In this document: positions 1 through 5,728 of the stretch, piece after piece
Position numbering within the stretch: the stretch's first letter is position 1
Layout: every line of letters begins with the position of its first letter
From: Eubacteriales Family XIII. Incertae Sedis bacterium
Lineage (GTDB): Bacteria > Bacillota > Clostridia > Peptostreptococcales > Anaerovoracaceae
Direction: 5' to 3'
Assembly (NCBI GenBank): GCA_031272745.1
Contig: JAISTF010000040.1
Location: forward strand, 1-6,547
Length of the DNA: 6,547 nucleotides
Made by a program: the position numbers and the translations under genes
The notes under the pieces: generated by a model
Databases searched by the model: none
Told to the model about the DNA's origin: nothing
What the model saw: the letters and a program-made list of their open reading frames with translations, nothing else

Positions 1-1410
1 CGCGTGCGCGACTGGGACGAATTTGTCGTGCCGCAGAGCGCGGAGGCGATCCACACGCAGAGCGCGCGGTGCATGGACTGCGGCGTGCCGTTTTGCCACG
101 CGGGGTTCCTCGTGCAGGGCGGCTCGATCGGCTGTCCGCTGAGCAACCTGATTCCCGAGATCAACGACCTCGTCTACCGCGGCGAGCCGGCGCTCGCGTA
201 CGAGCGGCTCTCGATGACACACCCCTTCCCCGAGTTCACGTCGCGGGTCTGCCCTGCGCTGTGCGAGGGCTCGTGCACGCTCGGCGAGCACGAACCGCCC
301 GTGACCATCAAGGAAATCGAGCGACGCGTCATCGACGAAGCGATGGAGAAGGGTCTGCAGCCGCGTTATCCGAAAACGAATACGGGCAAGCGCGTGGCGG
401 TCGTCGGCAGCGGGCCGGCCGGACTCGCGTGCGCGGACACGCTGAACAAGCTCGGCAATTCCGTGACGGTGTTTGAGCGACAGGACCGCGCAGGCGGGCT
501 GTTGATGTACGGCATTCCGAATATGAAGCTGTCGAAGGACCTCGTGACGCGGCGCGTGGCGCTCATGCAGGACGAGGGCGTGCGCTTCACGCTGAACGCG
601 GACGTGGGGGCGGACTATCCTGTGCTGTCGCTGATGCGCGACTTCGACGCGATGGTGCTGTGCGCGGGCTCGACGGCGGAGCGGCGCATCGACGTGCCGG
701 GGGCGGACCTGCCGGGTGTGGTCACGGCAATCGCGTATCTGACGGCGTCGACGAAGAATCTGTTGGACGGCACGCCGATGCCGGGCGTGATGGACTGTGA
801 CGGCAAGGACGTCGTGGTCGTCGGCGGCGGCGACACGGGCACGGACTGCGTCGCGACGGCCATCCGGCGCGGGGCGAAGAGCGCGTCGCAGTTTGAGATC
901 ATGCCACAGCTGCCGCGCGAGCGGGCGGCCGGCAACCCGTGGCCTTTGTGGCCGCGCGTCTTCAAGACGGACTACGGACAGGATGAGGCGGAGGCGCTCT
1001 TCGGGGCGGACCCGCGCGAATACCTGACGACGGTGAAGGAGATCCGCGCGGGCGCGGGCGGGCGCGTCGAAAGCGTGCTGACGGTCGGCGTGCGCTGGGA
1101 GCAGGGCGCGGGCGGGCGCATGACGCCCGTCGAGGTCACGGGCTCCGAGAAGGAGCGGCCCTGCGGGCTGCTGCTGACGGCGATGGGCTTCACGGGTCCC
1201 GAGCGCGGCCTCATCGACCAGATGAACCTCGCCGTGGACGCGCGCGGTTTCGTCGCGGCCGGCGAAAGCGACTACCGCACCTCGCTGCCGACGGTCTTCG
1301 CCTGCGGCGACATGCGCCGCGGCCCCTCGCTCGTCGTCTGGGCCATCCTCGAAGGCATGAACGCGGCCAAGTCCTGCGACGCCTACCTGCGCCAGCGGCA
1401 GAACGCGTAG
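1..1410 (+). CDS. gltD: Glutamate synthase (NADPH) small subunit GltD, 5'-truncated by window edge
   Basis: This is the small (beta) subunit of glutamate synthase. It takes electrons from NADPH through FAD and passes them to the large subunit GltB, which makes glutamate from glutamine and 2-oxoglutarate in the cytoplasm. The frame is open from base 1 and reads RVRDWDEF, so the GTG at 4 is an internal valine codon and the true start lies upstream. The window holds 469 residues; the family usually has about 470-500, so only a short N-terminal piece is missing. The N-terminal ferredoxin-like cysteines are visible: CMDCGVPFC (Cys codons at 70, 79, 94), GCPL (133), and VCPALCEGSC (250, 262, 274). 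They are expected to ligate [4Fe-4S] clusters. Two Rossmann motifs follow: VGSGPAG (FAD, about 403-423) and VGGGDTG (NADPH, about 820-840). The C-terminal FACGDMRRGPSLVVWAI stretch is the conserved FAD-contacting end. gltB may lie upstream, outside the window. A hairpin terminator follows the stop. Confidence 0.96.
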   Translation, partial: RVRDWDEFVVPQSAEAIHTQSARCMDCGVPFCHAGFLVQGGSIGCPLSNLIPEINDLVYRGEPALAYERLSMTHPFPEFTSRVCPALCEGSCTLGEHEPPVTIKEIERRVIDEAMEKGLQPRYPKTNTGKRVAVVGSGPAGLACADTLNKLGNSVTVFERQDRAGGLLMYGIPNMKLSKDLVTRRVALMQDEGVRFTLNADVGADYPVLSLMRDFDAMVLCAGSTAERRIDVPGADLPGVVTAIAYLTASTKNLLDGTPMPGVMDCDGKDVVVVGGGDTGTDCVATAIRRGAKSASQFEIMPQLPRERAAGNPWPLWPRVFKTDYGQDEAEALFGADPREYLTTVKEIRAGAGGRVESVLTVGVRWEQGAGGRMTPVEVTGSEKERPCGLLLTAMGFTGPERGLIDQMNLAVDARGFVAAGESDYRTSLPTVFACGDMRRGPSLVVWAILEGMNAAKSCDAYLRQRQNA

Positions 1411-1430
1411 CTGCCTATATGGCCGAAACG

Positions 1431-1450
1431 TGTGCGTTTCGCACATTTTT
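1431..1450 (+). terminator. Probable intrinsic terminator of gltD
   Basis: A 6-bp stem TGTGCG/CGCACA (1431-1436 with 1440-1445) encloses a TTT loop and is followed directly by five T residues (1446-1450). It begins 20 nt after the gltD stop codon. The stem is short, so efficiency may be modest. The right arm also forms part of the larger palindrome at 1441-1466, so the two hairpins would compete. Confidence 0.55.
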
Positions 1451-1466
1451 CATATGAAAAATGTGC
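1441..1466. repeat. Perfect 26-bp palindrome between convergent genes
   Basis: The half-site GCACATTTTTCAT is followed immediately by its exact reverse complement. In single-stranded form it can fold into an 11-bp stem with a 4-nt ATAT loop. Symmetry continues outward imperfectly: GTTTC lies directly left (1436-1440) and GAAAC lies right after a 4-nt insertion (1471-1475). It sits between gltD and the oppositely oriented small gene at 1547-1726. It could be part of a bidirectional terminator, a protein-binding site, or a copy of a dispersed intergenic palindrome. The sequence alone does not decide between these. Confidence 0.85.
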
Positions 1467-1479
1467 ATGTGAAACACAT
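1446..1479 (-). terminator. Possible minus-strand terminator for the small gene at 1547-1726
   Basis: Read on the minus strand, a 5-bp stem ATGTG/CACAT with a TTT loop (1479 down to 1467) is followed within a few bases by GCACA and then five T residues (1450-1446). It lies about 68 nt beyond the stop codon of the minus-strand gene. It mirrors the gltD terminator across the central palindrome. The short stem and the 5-base gap before the T run make this weaker than a classical intrinsic terminator. Confidence 0.35.
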
Positions 1480-1546
1480 TTCTTGTATTATTGCGAAAAA
1501 AAGTGATTCCAGCAAAATTCGGATATTGAATGCGTAACCTTAATGC

Positions 1547-1726
1547 CTATCCCCTCTTGGCAAAAATGCGTTTTGCCTCTTCCACACTCTCGACGACTTT
1601 GATGCCTTTTGGTATGGATGATTCTTTCGTCTTCGCGCGCATAGAGGACTCAATGGCATCTGCCAACGATCGGCACGACTCTTCGTCGCGTATCTGTATG
1701 TTGCTGAAAATACTGCTTGTCGCCAT
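1547..1726 (-). CDS. Small 59-residue protein, antitoxin-like, function unknown
   Basis: The predicted protein begins MATSSIFSNIQIRDEES and ends EEAKRIFAKRG. I start it at the ATG at 1726-1724, because an AAGGAG ribosome site (1740-1735) lies 8 nt upstream. The in-frame GTG at 1735 overlaps that site and is unlikely to be used. The N-terminus looks like a short beta strand, followed by an acidic/amphipathic helix (about residues 14-30), a basic polar linker (KTKESSIPKG) and a second short helix (EEAKRIF). This shape resembles the small antitoxin-like proteins common in Firmicutes, whose members often begin MATSSIF or similar. That resemblance is from memory and is not proven. No toxin gene is visible beside it: gltD converges on it downstream and ilvC diverges upstream. 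Its codons are more AT-rich than those of its neighbours, which suggests separate acquisition. It could be a solitary antitoxin, a relic, or unrelated. Confidence 0.6.
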   Translation of the reverse strand: MATSSIFSNIQIRDEESCRSLADAIESSMRAKTKESSIPKGIKVVESVEEAKRIFAKRG

Positions 1727-1734
1727 ATCGATCA

Positions 1735-1740
1735 CTCCTT
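1735..1740 (-). promoter_or_regulatory. Ribosome binding site fixing the start of the 59-residue gene
   Basis: On the minus strand AAGGAG is followed by an 8-nt spacer and then ATG (1726-1724). This supports the shorter reading frame and argues that the minus strand, not the plus strand, is the coding strand here. Confidence 0.65.
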
Positions 1741-1781
1741 TCTGTTTGATCTATTGATGCGCCACATTCTCATTGAGTTTC

Positions 1782-1810
1782 AGTATACAGGAATCCTCGT
1801 CATTGAGCAA
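1782..1810 (-). promoter_or_regulatory. Candidate promoter of the 59-residue minus-strand gene
   Basis: On the minus strand a -10-like TATACT (1787-1782, five of six consensus bases) lies 17 nt downstream of a weak -35, TTGCTC (1810-1805). Transcription would begin near 1775, giving a leader of about 50 nt. An 8-bp direct repeat, TCATTGAG at 1770-1777 and 1800-1807, brackets the -10 and could be an operator. The -35 match is poor, so this is tentative. Confidence 0.35.
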
Positions 1811-1892
1811 ATGGGAAATCGTACATGTATTGCGCCCATGAAAACATTCGTCGCTGCTGTGGACGGGGCTGCGGTAAAATGAAGAAGGCAAA

Positions 1893-1921
1893 ATGACGAA
1901 CGCGGCGCAATGTGGTAAAAT
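1893..1921 (+). promoter_or_regulatory. Candidate promoter of the ilvC operon
   Basis: ATGACG (1893-1898, four of six -35 bases) is separated by 17 nt from TAAAAT (1916-1921, five of six -10 bases). The -10 is preceded by TGG, giving an extended -10 element. Transcription would start near 1928, leaving about 40 nt before the ilvC start codon. That is too short for a T-box or a peptide attenuator, so if this promoter is correct, control is probably at initiation. I see no convincing CodY box. Confidence 0.45.
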
Positions 1922-1950
1922 ATCTGTTTGAAATGTGTAGTGACAGAGCA

Positions 1951-1957
1951 GAAGGAG
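1951..1957 (+). promoter_or_regulatory. Ribosome binding site fixing the ilvC start
   Basis: GAAGGAG lies 9 nt before the ATG at 1967. It selects this ATG over the in-frame TTG at 1928, which has no ribosome site and would add 13 residues that are not typical of the family. Confidence 0.85.
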
Positions 1958-1966
1958 AAGTTTCAC

Positions 1967-2959
1967 ATGGCGAAGATTTACTATCAGGGCGATACGGACA
2001 TCAAGGTCCTTGACGGGAAGACCGTTGCGATCATCGGATACGGGAGCCAGGGGCACGCGCACGCGCTGAACCTGAAGGAGAGCGGCGTCAGCGTCGTCGT
2101 CGGGCTGTACAAAGGCAGCAAGAGCTGGAAGCAGGCCGAGGACGCGGGGCTGAAGGTCGCGACGGCGGCGGACGCGGCGAAGCAGGCGGACGTCATCATG
2201 ATCCTCGTGCCCGACGAGCGGCAGGCGGACATCTACAAGGAGAGCATCGAGCCGAACCTGAAGGAAGGCAAGACGCTCGCGTTTGCGCATGGCTTCAACA
2301 TCCACTTCAAGCAGATCGCGCCGCCGCCCGACGTCGACGTCATCATGGTCGCGCCGAAGGGCCCGGGCCACACGGTGCGCAGCGAATACCTCGAGGGCAA
2401 GGGCGTTCCGAGCCTCATCGCGGTCTACCAGAATCCGTCGGGCAAGGCGTACGACGTGGGGCTCGCGTACGCGGCGGGCATCGGCGCGGCGCGCGCGGGC
2501 GTGCTCGAGACGACGTTCCGCGAGGAGACCGAGACCGACCTGTTCGGCGAGCAAGCCGTGCTGTGCGGCGGCGTTACGGCGCTGATGCAGGCGGGCTACG
2601 AGACGCTCGTCGACGCGGGCTACGAGCCGGAGAGCGCGTATTTCGAGTGCATCCACGAGATGAAGCTCATTGTCGACCTCATCTACCAGGGCGGCTTCGC
2701 GAAGATGCGCGACTCGATCAGCAACACGGCCGAGTACGGCGACTACGAGACGGGCAAGCGCGTCATCACGGACAAGACGAAGAAAGAAATGAAGAAGATC
2801 CTCGCGGAGATCCAGGACGGGACGTTCGCCAACAAATGGATCACGGAGAACAAGGTCGGCCGGCCGCACTTCCTCGCGACGCGGCGCATCCACGCGGAGC
2901 ACCCGCTCGAAAAGGTCGGCGCGGAGCTGCGCAAGATGTATTCGTGGGGCAAAGAATGA
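1967..2959 (+). CDS. ilvC: Ketol-acid reductoisomerase (class I)
   Basis: IlvC catalyses the second step common to valine, leucine and isoleucine synthesis: Mg2+-dependent alkyl migration and NAD(P)H reduction of acetolactate or acetohydroxybutyrate to the dihydroxy acid. At 330 residues it has the length of the short class I enzymes. The N-terminal Rossmann domain carries GYGSQG (residues 24-29). The following cofactor loop, GLYKGSKSW, with Ser51 and Ser53, is of the type that usually favours NADPH. His108 (AHGFNIHF) and Lys131 (PKGPGH) match conserved active-site residues. The C-terminal knotted helical domain supplies the expected metal and substrate ligands Asp191, Glu195, Glu227, Glu231 and Ser252. 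All key residues are present, so the enzyme should be active. It is the first gene of the apparent operon, and its TGA overlaps the ilvB ATG by 4 nt, which suggests translational coupling. Confidence 0.98.
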   Translation: MAKIYYQGDTDIKVLDGKTVAIIGYGSQGHAHALNLKESGVSVVVGLYKGSKSWKQAEDAGLKVATAADAAKQADVIMILVPDERQADIYKESIEPNLKEGKTLAFAHGFNIHFKQIAPPPDVDVIMVAPKGPGHTVRSEYLEGKGVPSLIAVYQNPSGKAYDVGLAYAAGIGAARAGVLETTFREETETDLFGEQAVLCGGVTALMQAGYETLVDAGYEPESAYFECIHEMKLIVDLIYQGGFAKMRDSISNTAEYGDYETGKRVITDKTKKEMKKILAEIQDGTFANKWITENKVGRPHFLATRRIHAEHPLEKVGAELRKMYSWGKE

Positions 2960-4620
2960 TCCTGACCGGCTCGCAAATCATCATGGAGTGCCTGCTCGAA
3001 CAGGGGGTCGACACGATTTTCGGCTACCCTGGCGGGCAGATCATGCCGCTGTACGACGCGCTGTACGACTATACGTCGGACGGCCGCATCCGCCACATCC
3101 TGACGGCGCACGAGCAGGGCGCGACGCACGCGGCCGACGGCTACGCGCGCGCGACCGGCAAGGTCGGCGTCTGCTTCGCGACGAGCGGTCCGGGCGCGAC
3201 GAACACGGTCACGGGCATCGCGACGGCCAACATCGACAGTTCGCCGATGGTCGTCATCACGGGCCAGGTGCCCGTCGATTCCATCGGGCGCGACGCGTTT
3301 CAGGAAGTCGACATCATCGGAATCACCTTGCCCATCACCAAGCACAGTTTTGCGCTTCGGAGGGTCGAGGAAATTGCCCCTGCCATTCGCGAGGCATTCC
3401 AAATCGCGGCGAGCGGCCGGCCCGGCGCGGTGCTCGTCGACGTGCCGAAAAACCTCATGGTCGCGACGTGCGAGTACGAAAAGGCGGCGGGGCCTTCGGA
3501 GAAATTTCCCGTGCCGGCCGTGCGCACGGAGAAGATCAAAAGGCTTGCGGAGCTGATCAACGGGGCCGCGCGGCCCGTGATTCACGCGGGCGGCGGCGTG
3601 CGCATCGCGGATGCGTCGGCGGAGCTCACGAAGCTCGCGCACAAGGCGCACATCCCCGTCGCGACGACGCTGATGTGCCTCGGGTGTTTCCCGCGCAAGG
3701 ACGCGCTGTCGCTCGGCATCATGGGCATGCACGGCGAGCGCGAGTCCAACCTGGCGGTGCAAAACTGCGACCTGCTCATCTCGGTCGGCGCGCGGTTTTC
3801 CGACCGCATCACGGGCGACACGAGCGGCTTCGCGAAGAAATCGACGGTCGTGCACATCGACATCGACCGCGCGGAAGTGGACAAAAACGTGAAGGCGGAC
3901 TTCCGCGTCATCGGCGACGTGAAGGACGTGCTCGCGCAGCTCCTGCCACTCGTGAAAAAACAGGAGCGCAAGGAATGGCTTGCAAGCATTGCGTCATGGA
4001 AGCGCGAGATTCCGGACGGCGACGGGCGGTTCACGCCGAAGGCGATTATTGACACAATCTACGGGGCGTTCGGCGACGACTGCATCGTGGCGACCGACGT
4101 GGGGCAGCACCAGATGTGGACGGCGCAGCACTGGCCGTTTGCGAAGCCGCGCAAGCTCATCACGAGCGGCGGCATGGGCACGATGGGCTTCGGGCTCGGC
4201 GCCGCGATCGGCGCGAAGATCGGCTGTCCGGACAAGGACGTCGTGCTCATCACGGGCGACGGCAGCTTCCGCATGAACATGAACGAGCTCATCACGGCGC
4301 GCATCCAGGGGCTTGCGATTCCGGTCTTCGTGATCCGCAACGGTACGCTCGGCATGGTGCGGCAGTGGCAGGGGCTGTTCTGGGAGAAGCGGTTTTCCGC
4401 GACGGATCTGCCCGACGTCGTCGATTACGAGACGCTGCCGAAGGCGTTCGGGCTTTCGGGCTGGCGCGTGGACAACGTGTCCGATTTGAAGGGCGCGATC
4501 AAGGCCGCGCGCGCGACGGGCAAGGCGGCCGTCATCGCGTGCGACGTGGACATCGACGAAAACGTGTGGCCGATCGTGCCGCCGGGGGACTCGATAGAGA
4601 ATCAAAGGATGGAAGAATAG
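2956..4620 (+). CDS. ilvB: Acetolactate synthase large (catalytic) subunit
   Basis: This thiamine-diphosphate enzyme condenses pyruvate with pyruvate or 2-oxobutyrate to give acetolactate or acetohydroxybutyrate, the first common step of branched-chain amino-acid synthesis. It has 554 residues, normal for the family. The start is the ATG overlapping the ilvC stop. The N-terminal pyrimidine-binding domain has GYPGG (23-27) and the catalytic glutamate Glu53 in TAHEQGATHAADGYAR. The central FAD-type domain and GRDAFQEVD point to the biosynthetic form rather than the catabolic one. The C-terminal diphosphate-binding domain has GDGSF (434-438), with Asp435 and Asn462 spaced 27 apart as metal ligands. 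The usual NN pair reads RN here (Arg461-Asn462), but the metal-binding second Asn is kept. It ends with NVWPIVPPG, close to the usual NVxPMVPPG. No regulatory subunit gene (ilvN/ilvH) follows. Codons at about 3313-3402 are less GC-biased than in the rest of the gene. Confidence 0.97.
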   Translation: MILTGSQIIMECLLEQGVDTIFGYPGGQIMPLYDALYDYTSDGRIRHILTAHEQGATHAADGYARATGKVGVCFATSGPGATNTVTGIATANIDSSPMVVITGQVPVDSIGRDAFQEVDIIGITLPITKHSFALRRVEEIAPAIREAFQIAASGRPGAVLVDVPKNLMVATCEYEKAAGPSEKFPVPAVRTEKIKRLAELINGAARPVIHAGGGVRIADASAELTKLAHKAHIPVATTLMCLGCFPRKDALSLGIMGMHGERESNLAVQNCDLLISVGARFSDRITGDTSGFAKKSTVVHIDIDRAEVDKNVKADFRVIGDVKDVLAQLLPLVKKQERKEWLASIASWKREIPDGDGRFTPKAIIDTIYGAFGDDCIVATDVGQHQMWTAQHWPFAKPRKLITSGGMGTMGFGLGAAIGAKIGCPDKDVVLITGDGSFRMNMNELITARIQGLAIPVFVIRNGTLGMVRQWQGLFWEKRFSATDLPDVVDYETLPKAFGLSGWRVDNVSDLKGAIKAARATGKAAVIACDVDIDENVWPIVPPGDSIENQRMEE

Positions 4621-4621
4621 A

Positions 4622-5473
4622 TTGAACGAAAACAAAGACAAAAAAGTGGCGGTGCTCATCGACGCCGAGAACATCGACGTGAAGAACATCGACGAGATCT
4701 TGGACAAGGCGTCGCTCGAAGGGCGCGCGACCGTCAAGCGCATCTACGGGGATTTTTCCTCGGAGTCGCGTTCGAGCCAGGCGCGCAAATGGAACAAGAT
4801 CGTCTCGGAGCACGCGCTTTCGCAGGTGCAGCAGATTCAAAATTCGCGCGGTAAAAACAGCAGCGACTCGGCGCTCATTATTGACGCGATGGACCTGCTG
4901 TATTCCAAGACGATCGACATCATGTGCATCGTCACGAACGACAGCGACTTCACGCGGCTCGCGATGCGCATCGCGGACTCGGGGCTCGAGGTCATCGGCA
5001 TGGGGTCGAACGAGCGCGACATGAGCAAATCGTTTGTCAGCGCGTGCACGAAGTTCTACTATTTAGACGAAAACAAGAAGGCGCAGGAGAAGGTCGAGAA
5101 GGCGGCGAGCGCAAGCCGTGCGCGGCGCGGGTCGGGCGGCGGCGCGGGCGCGAAGGATGTGGCGGCGGCCGCGTCCGCAGCGGCTTCCGCTTCGTCGTCG
5201 GCGAAGAAGTCGCAGCAGCAGGACGTGCCGAAAAAAATCTTAGACACGATCATCACGGCGATCGAAAACGAGGACCTCATCGGCGACGATTGGGCCAACA
5301 TCGCGCCGATCGGGAACGTGCTCTACCGGCGCTTCCCCGAATTCGACCCGGCGCTGTGGAACCGGCCGAAGCAGCTGTCGCTCTTCCTCAAGAGCCTCGA
5401 CGAATATTTTGAAGTGACCTCGGGCGAGGAAATCGGACGCACGGGCGGATCGTATATCCGCATCCGGACGTAG
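4622..5473 (+). CDS. NYN (PIN-like) putative ribonuclease with C-terminal LOTUS/OST-HTH domain
   Basis: This 283-residue protein joins two recognisable domains. Residues 8-148 form a NYN/DUF88 domain, a PIN-like nuclease fold. It opens with VAVLIDAENID (Asp14, Asn17) and has further acidic positions in SDSALIIDAMD (Asp82, Asp88) and TNDSDFTRL (Asp107, Asp109), so the metal-binding pocket looks intact. Residues 151-200 are a charged, then Ala/Ser/Gly-rich, probably disordered linker. Residues 201-283 resemble a LOTUS/OST-HTH winged-helix domain, with ILDTIITAIENED, IGNVLYRRFPEFDP and GGSYIRIR. Such domains bind RNA in characterised eukaryotic proteins. Cleavage of a particular RNA is an inference; bacterial members are poorly studied. 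The start is TTG at 4622, 1 nt after the ilvB stop, with AAAGGA (4604-4609) and a closer GGA (4611-4613) upstream. No ATG occurs before the first conserved strand. Position suggests cotranscription with ilvCB and with the two genes downstream. Confidence 0.9.
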   Translation: MNENKDKKVAVLIDAENIDVKNIDEILDKASLEGRATVKRIYGDFSSESRSSQARKWNKIVSEHALSQVQQIQNSRGKNSSDSALIIDAMDLLYSKTIDIMCIVTNDSDFTRLAMRIADSGLEVIGMGSNERDMSKSFVSACTKFYYLDENKKAQEKVEKAASASRARRGSGGGAGAKDVAAAASAAASASSSAKKSQQQDVPKKILDTIITAIENEDLIGDDWANIAPIGNVLYRRFPEFDPALWNRPKQLSLFLKSLDEYFEVTSGEEIGRTGGSYIRIRT

Positions 5474-5500
5474 CGGGGTCGGCACGGGAGGGTAGAAACG

Positions 5501-5728
5501 ATGCCTTTGGTCATACTCGGGTTGATCGTGGTCGTCGGGGCGCTGTTCCTGATTTTCAGCAATTTCTCGTCTTCGCGGCGCAGCGGCGGGAGCGGCGGCT
5601 CCGGCCGGCCGTCGCCGTTCGAGCGCGACCCGAACGGCAAGATCATCTATCTGTTCGGGAGCGGGGACAAGGGGCCGCGGCTCAAGGACCACGCGGAACC
5701 GCCGCCGGACGACAAGACGGATGCGTAA
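5501..5728 (+). CDS. Small single-pass membrane protein, unknown function
   Basis: I do not recognise this 75-residue protein. Residues 2-20 (PLVILGLIVVVGALFLIFS) form one hydrophobic segment starting directly after the initiator Met. It is followed by SSSRRSGGSGGSGR, a positively charged, glycine/serine-rich hinge, and then a polar, proline-rich tail ending PPPDDKTDA. The positive charge just after the membrane segment suggests the tail faces the cytoplasm. There is no lipobox or signal-peptidase site. A short motif, GKIIYLF (about residues 46-52), is the only part of the tail that looks structured. A good GGAGG site (5487-5491) lies 9 nt before the ATG. The gene begins 27 nt after the NYN-LOTUS gene and overlaps the metallophosphoesterase start by 8 nt, so translation of the two is probably coupled. 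A role as membrane tether for a neighbouring product is possible but unproven. Confidence 0.75.
   Translation: MPLVILGLIVVVGALFLIFSNFSSSRRSGGSGGSGRPSPFERDPNGKIIYLFGSGDKGPRLKDHAEPPPDDKTDA

Noticed and set aside
1559..1577. Inverted repeat GGCAAAA/TTTTGCC as a terminator
   Set aside because: It lies inside the small minus-strand gene, encoding its AKRIFAK end. The stem is AT-rich and no T run follows.
1530..1757. Plus-strand 75-codon frame opposite the small minus-strand gene
   Set aside because: It has no ribosome site and no family-like features, and it runs antisense to a frame that has both a good ribosome site and protein-like composition.
1873..1880. First copy of GGTAAAAT as another ilvC -10 element
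   Set aside because: The octamer recurs at 1914-1921, but only the second copy has a reasonable -35 and an extended -10. Nothing resembling a -35 lies 16-18 nt before the first.
1838..1882. Fourteen-residue reading frame MKTFVAAVDGAAVK as a possible branched-chain leader peptide
   Set aside because: It has three valines but no run of Ile, Leu or Val codons and no ribosome site. There is no terminator/antiterminator pair after it, and the likely ilvC promoter lies downstream of it.
1928..1966. Upstream TTG start that would extend ilvC by 13 residues
   Set aside because: It has no ribosome site, the added residues are not family-like, and GAAGGAG lies 9 nt before the ATG at 1967.
1736..1966. 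CodY box or T-box riboswitch before ilvC
   Set aside because: The best alignment to the CodY consensus near 1918-1935 matches only about half the positions. The leader is too short and lacks T-box landmarks and a terminator.
1751..2902. Long minus-strand frame opposite ilvC (383 codons)
   Set aside because: It is an artefact of GC-rich codon use in ilvC. The product is dominated by Arg, Leu, Val, Ala and Asp, with no domains.
2743..3855. Long minus-strand frame opposite ilvC/ilvB (370 codons)
   Set aside because: Same cause: an Arg/Asp/His-rich mirror of the ilvB codons, without a start context or recognisable motifs.
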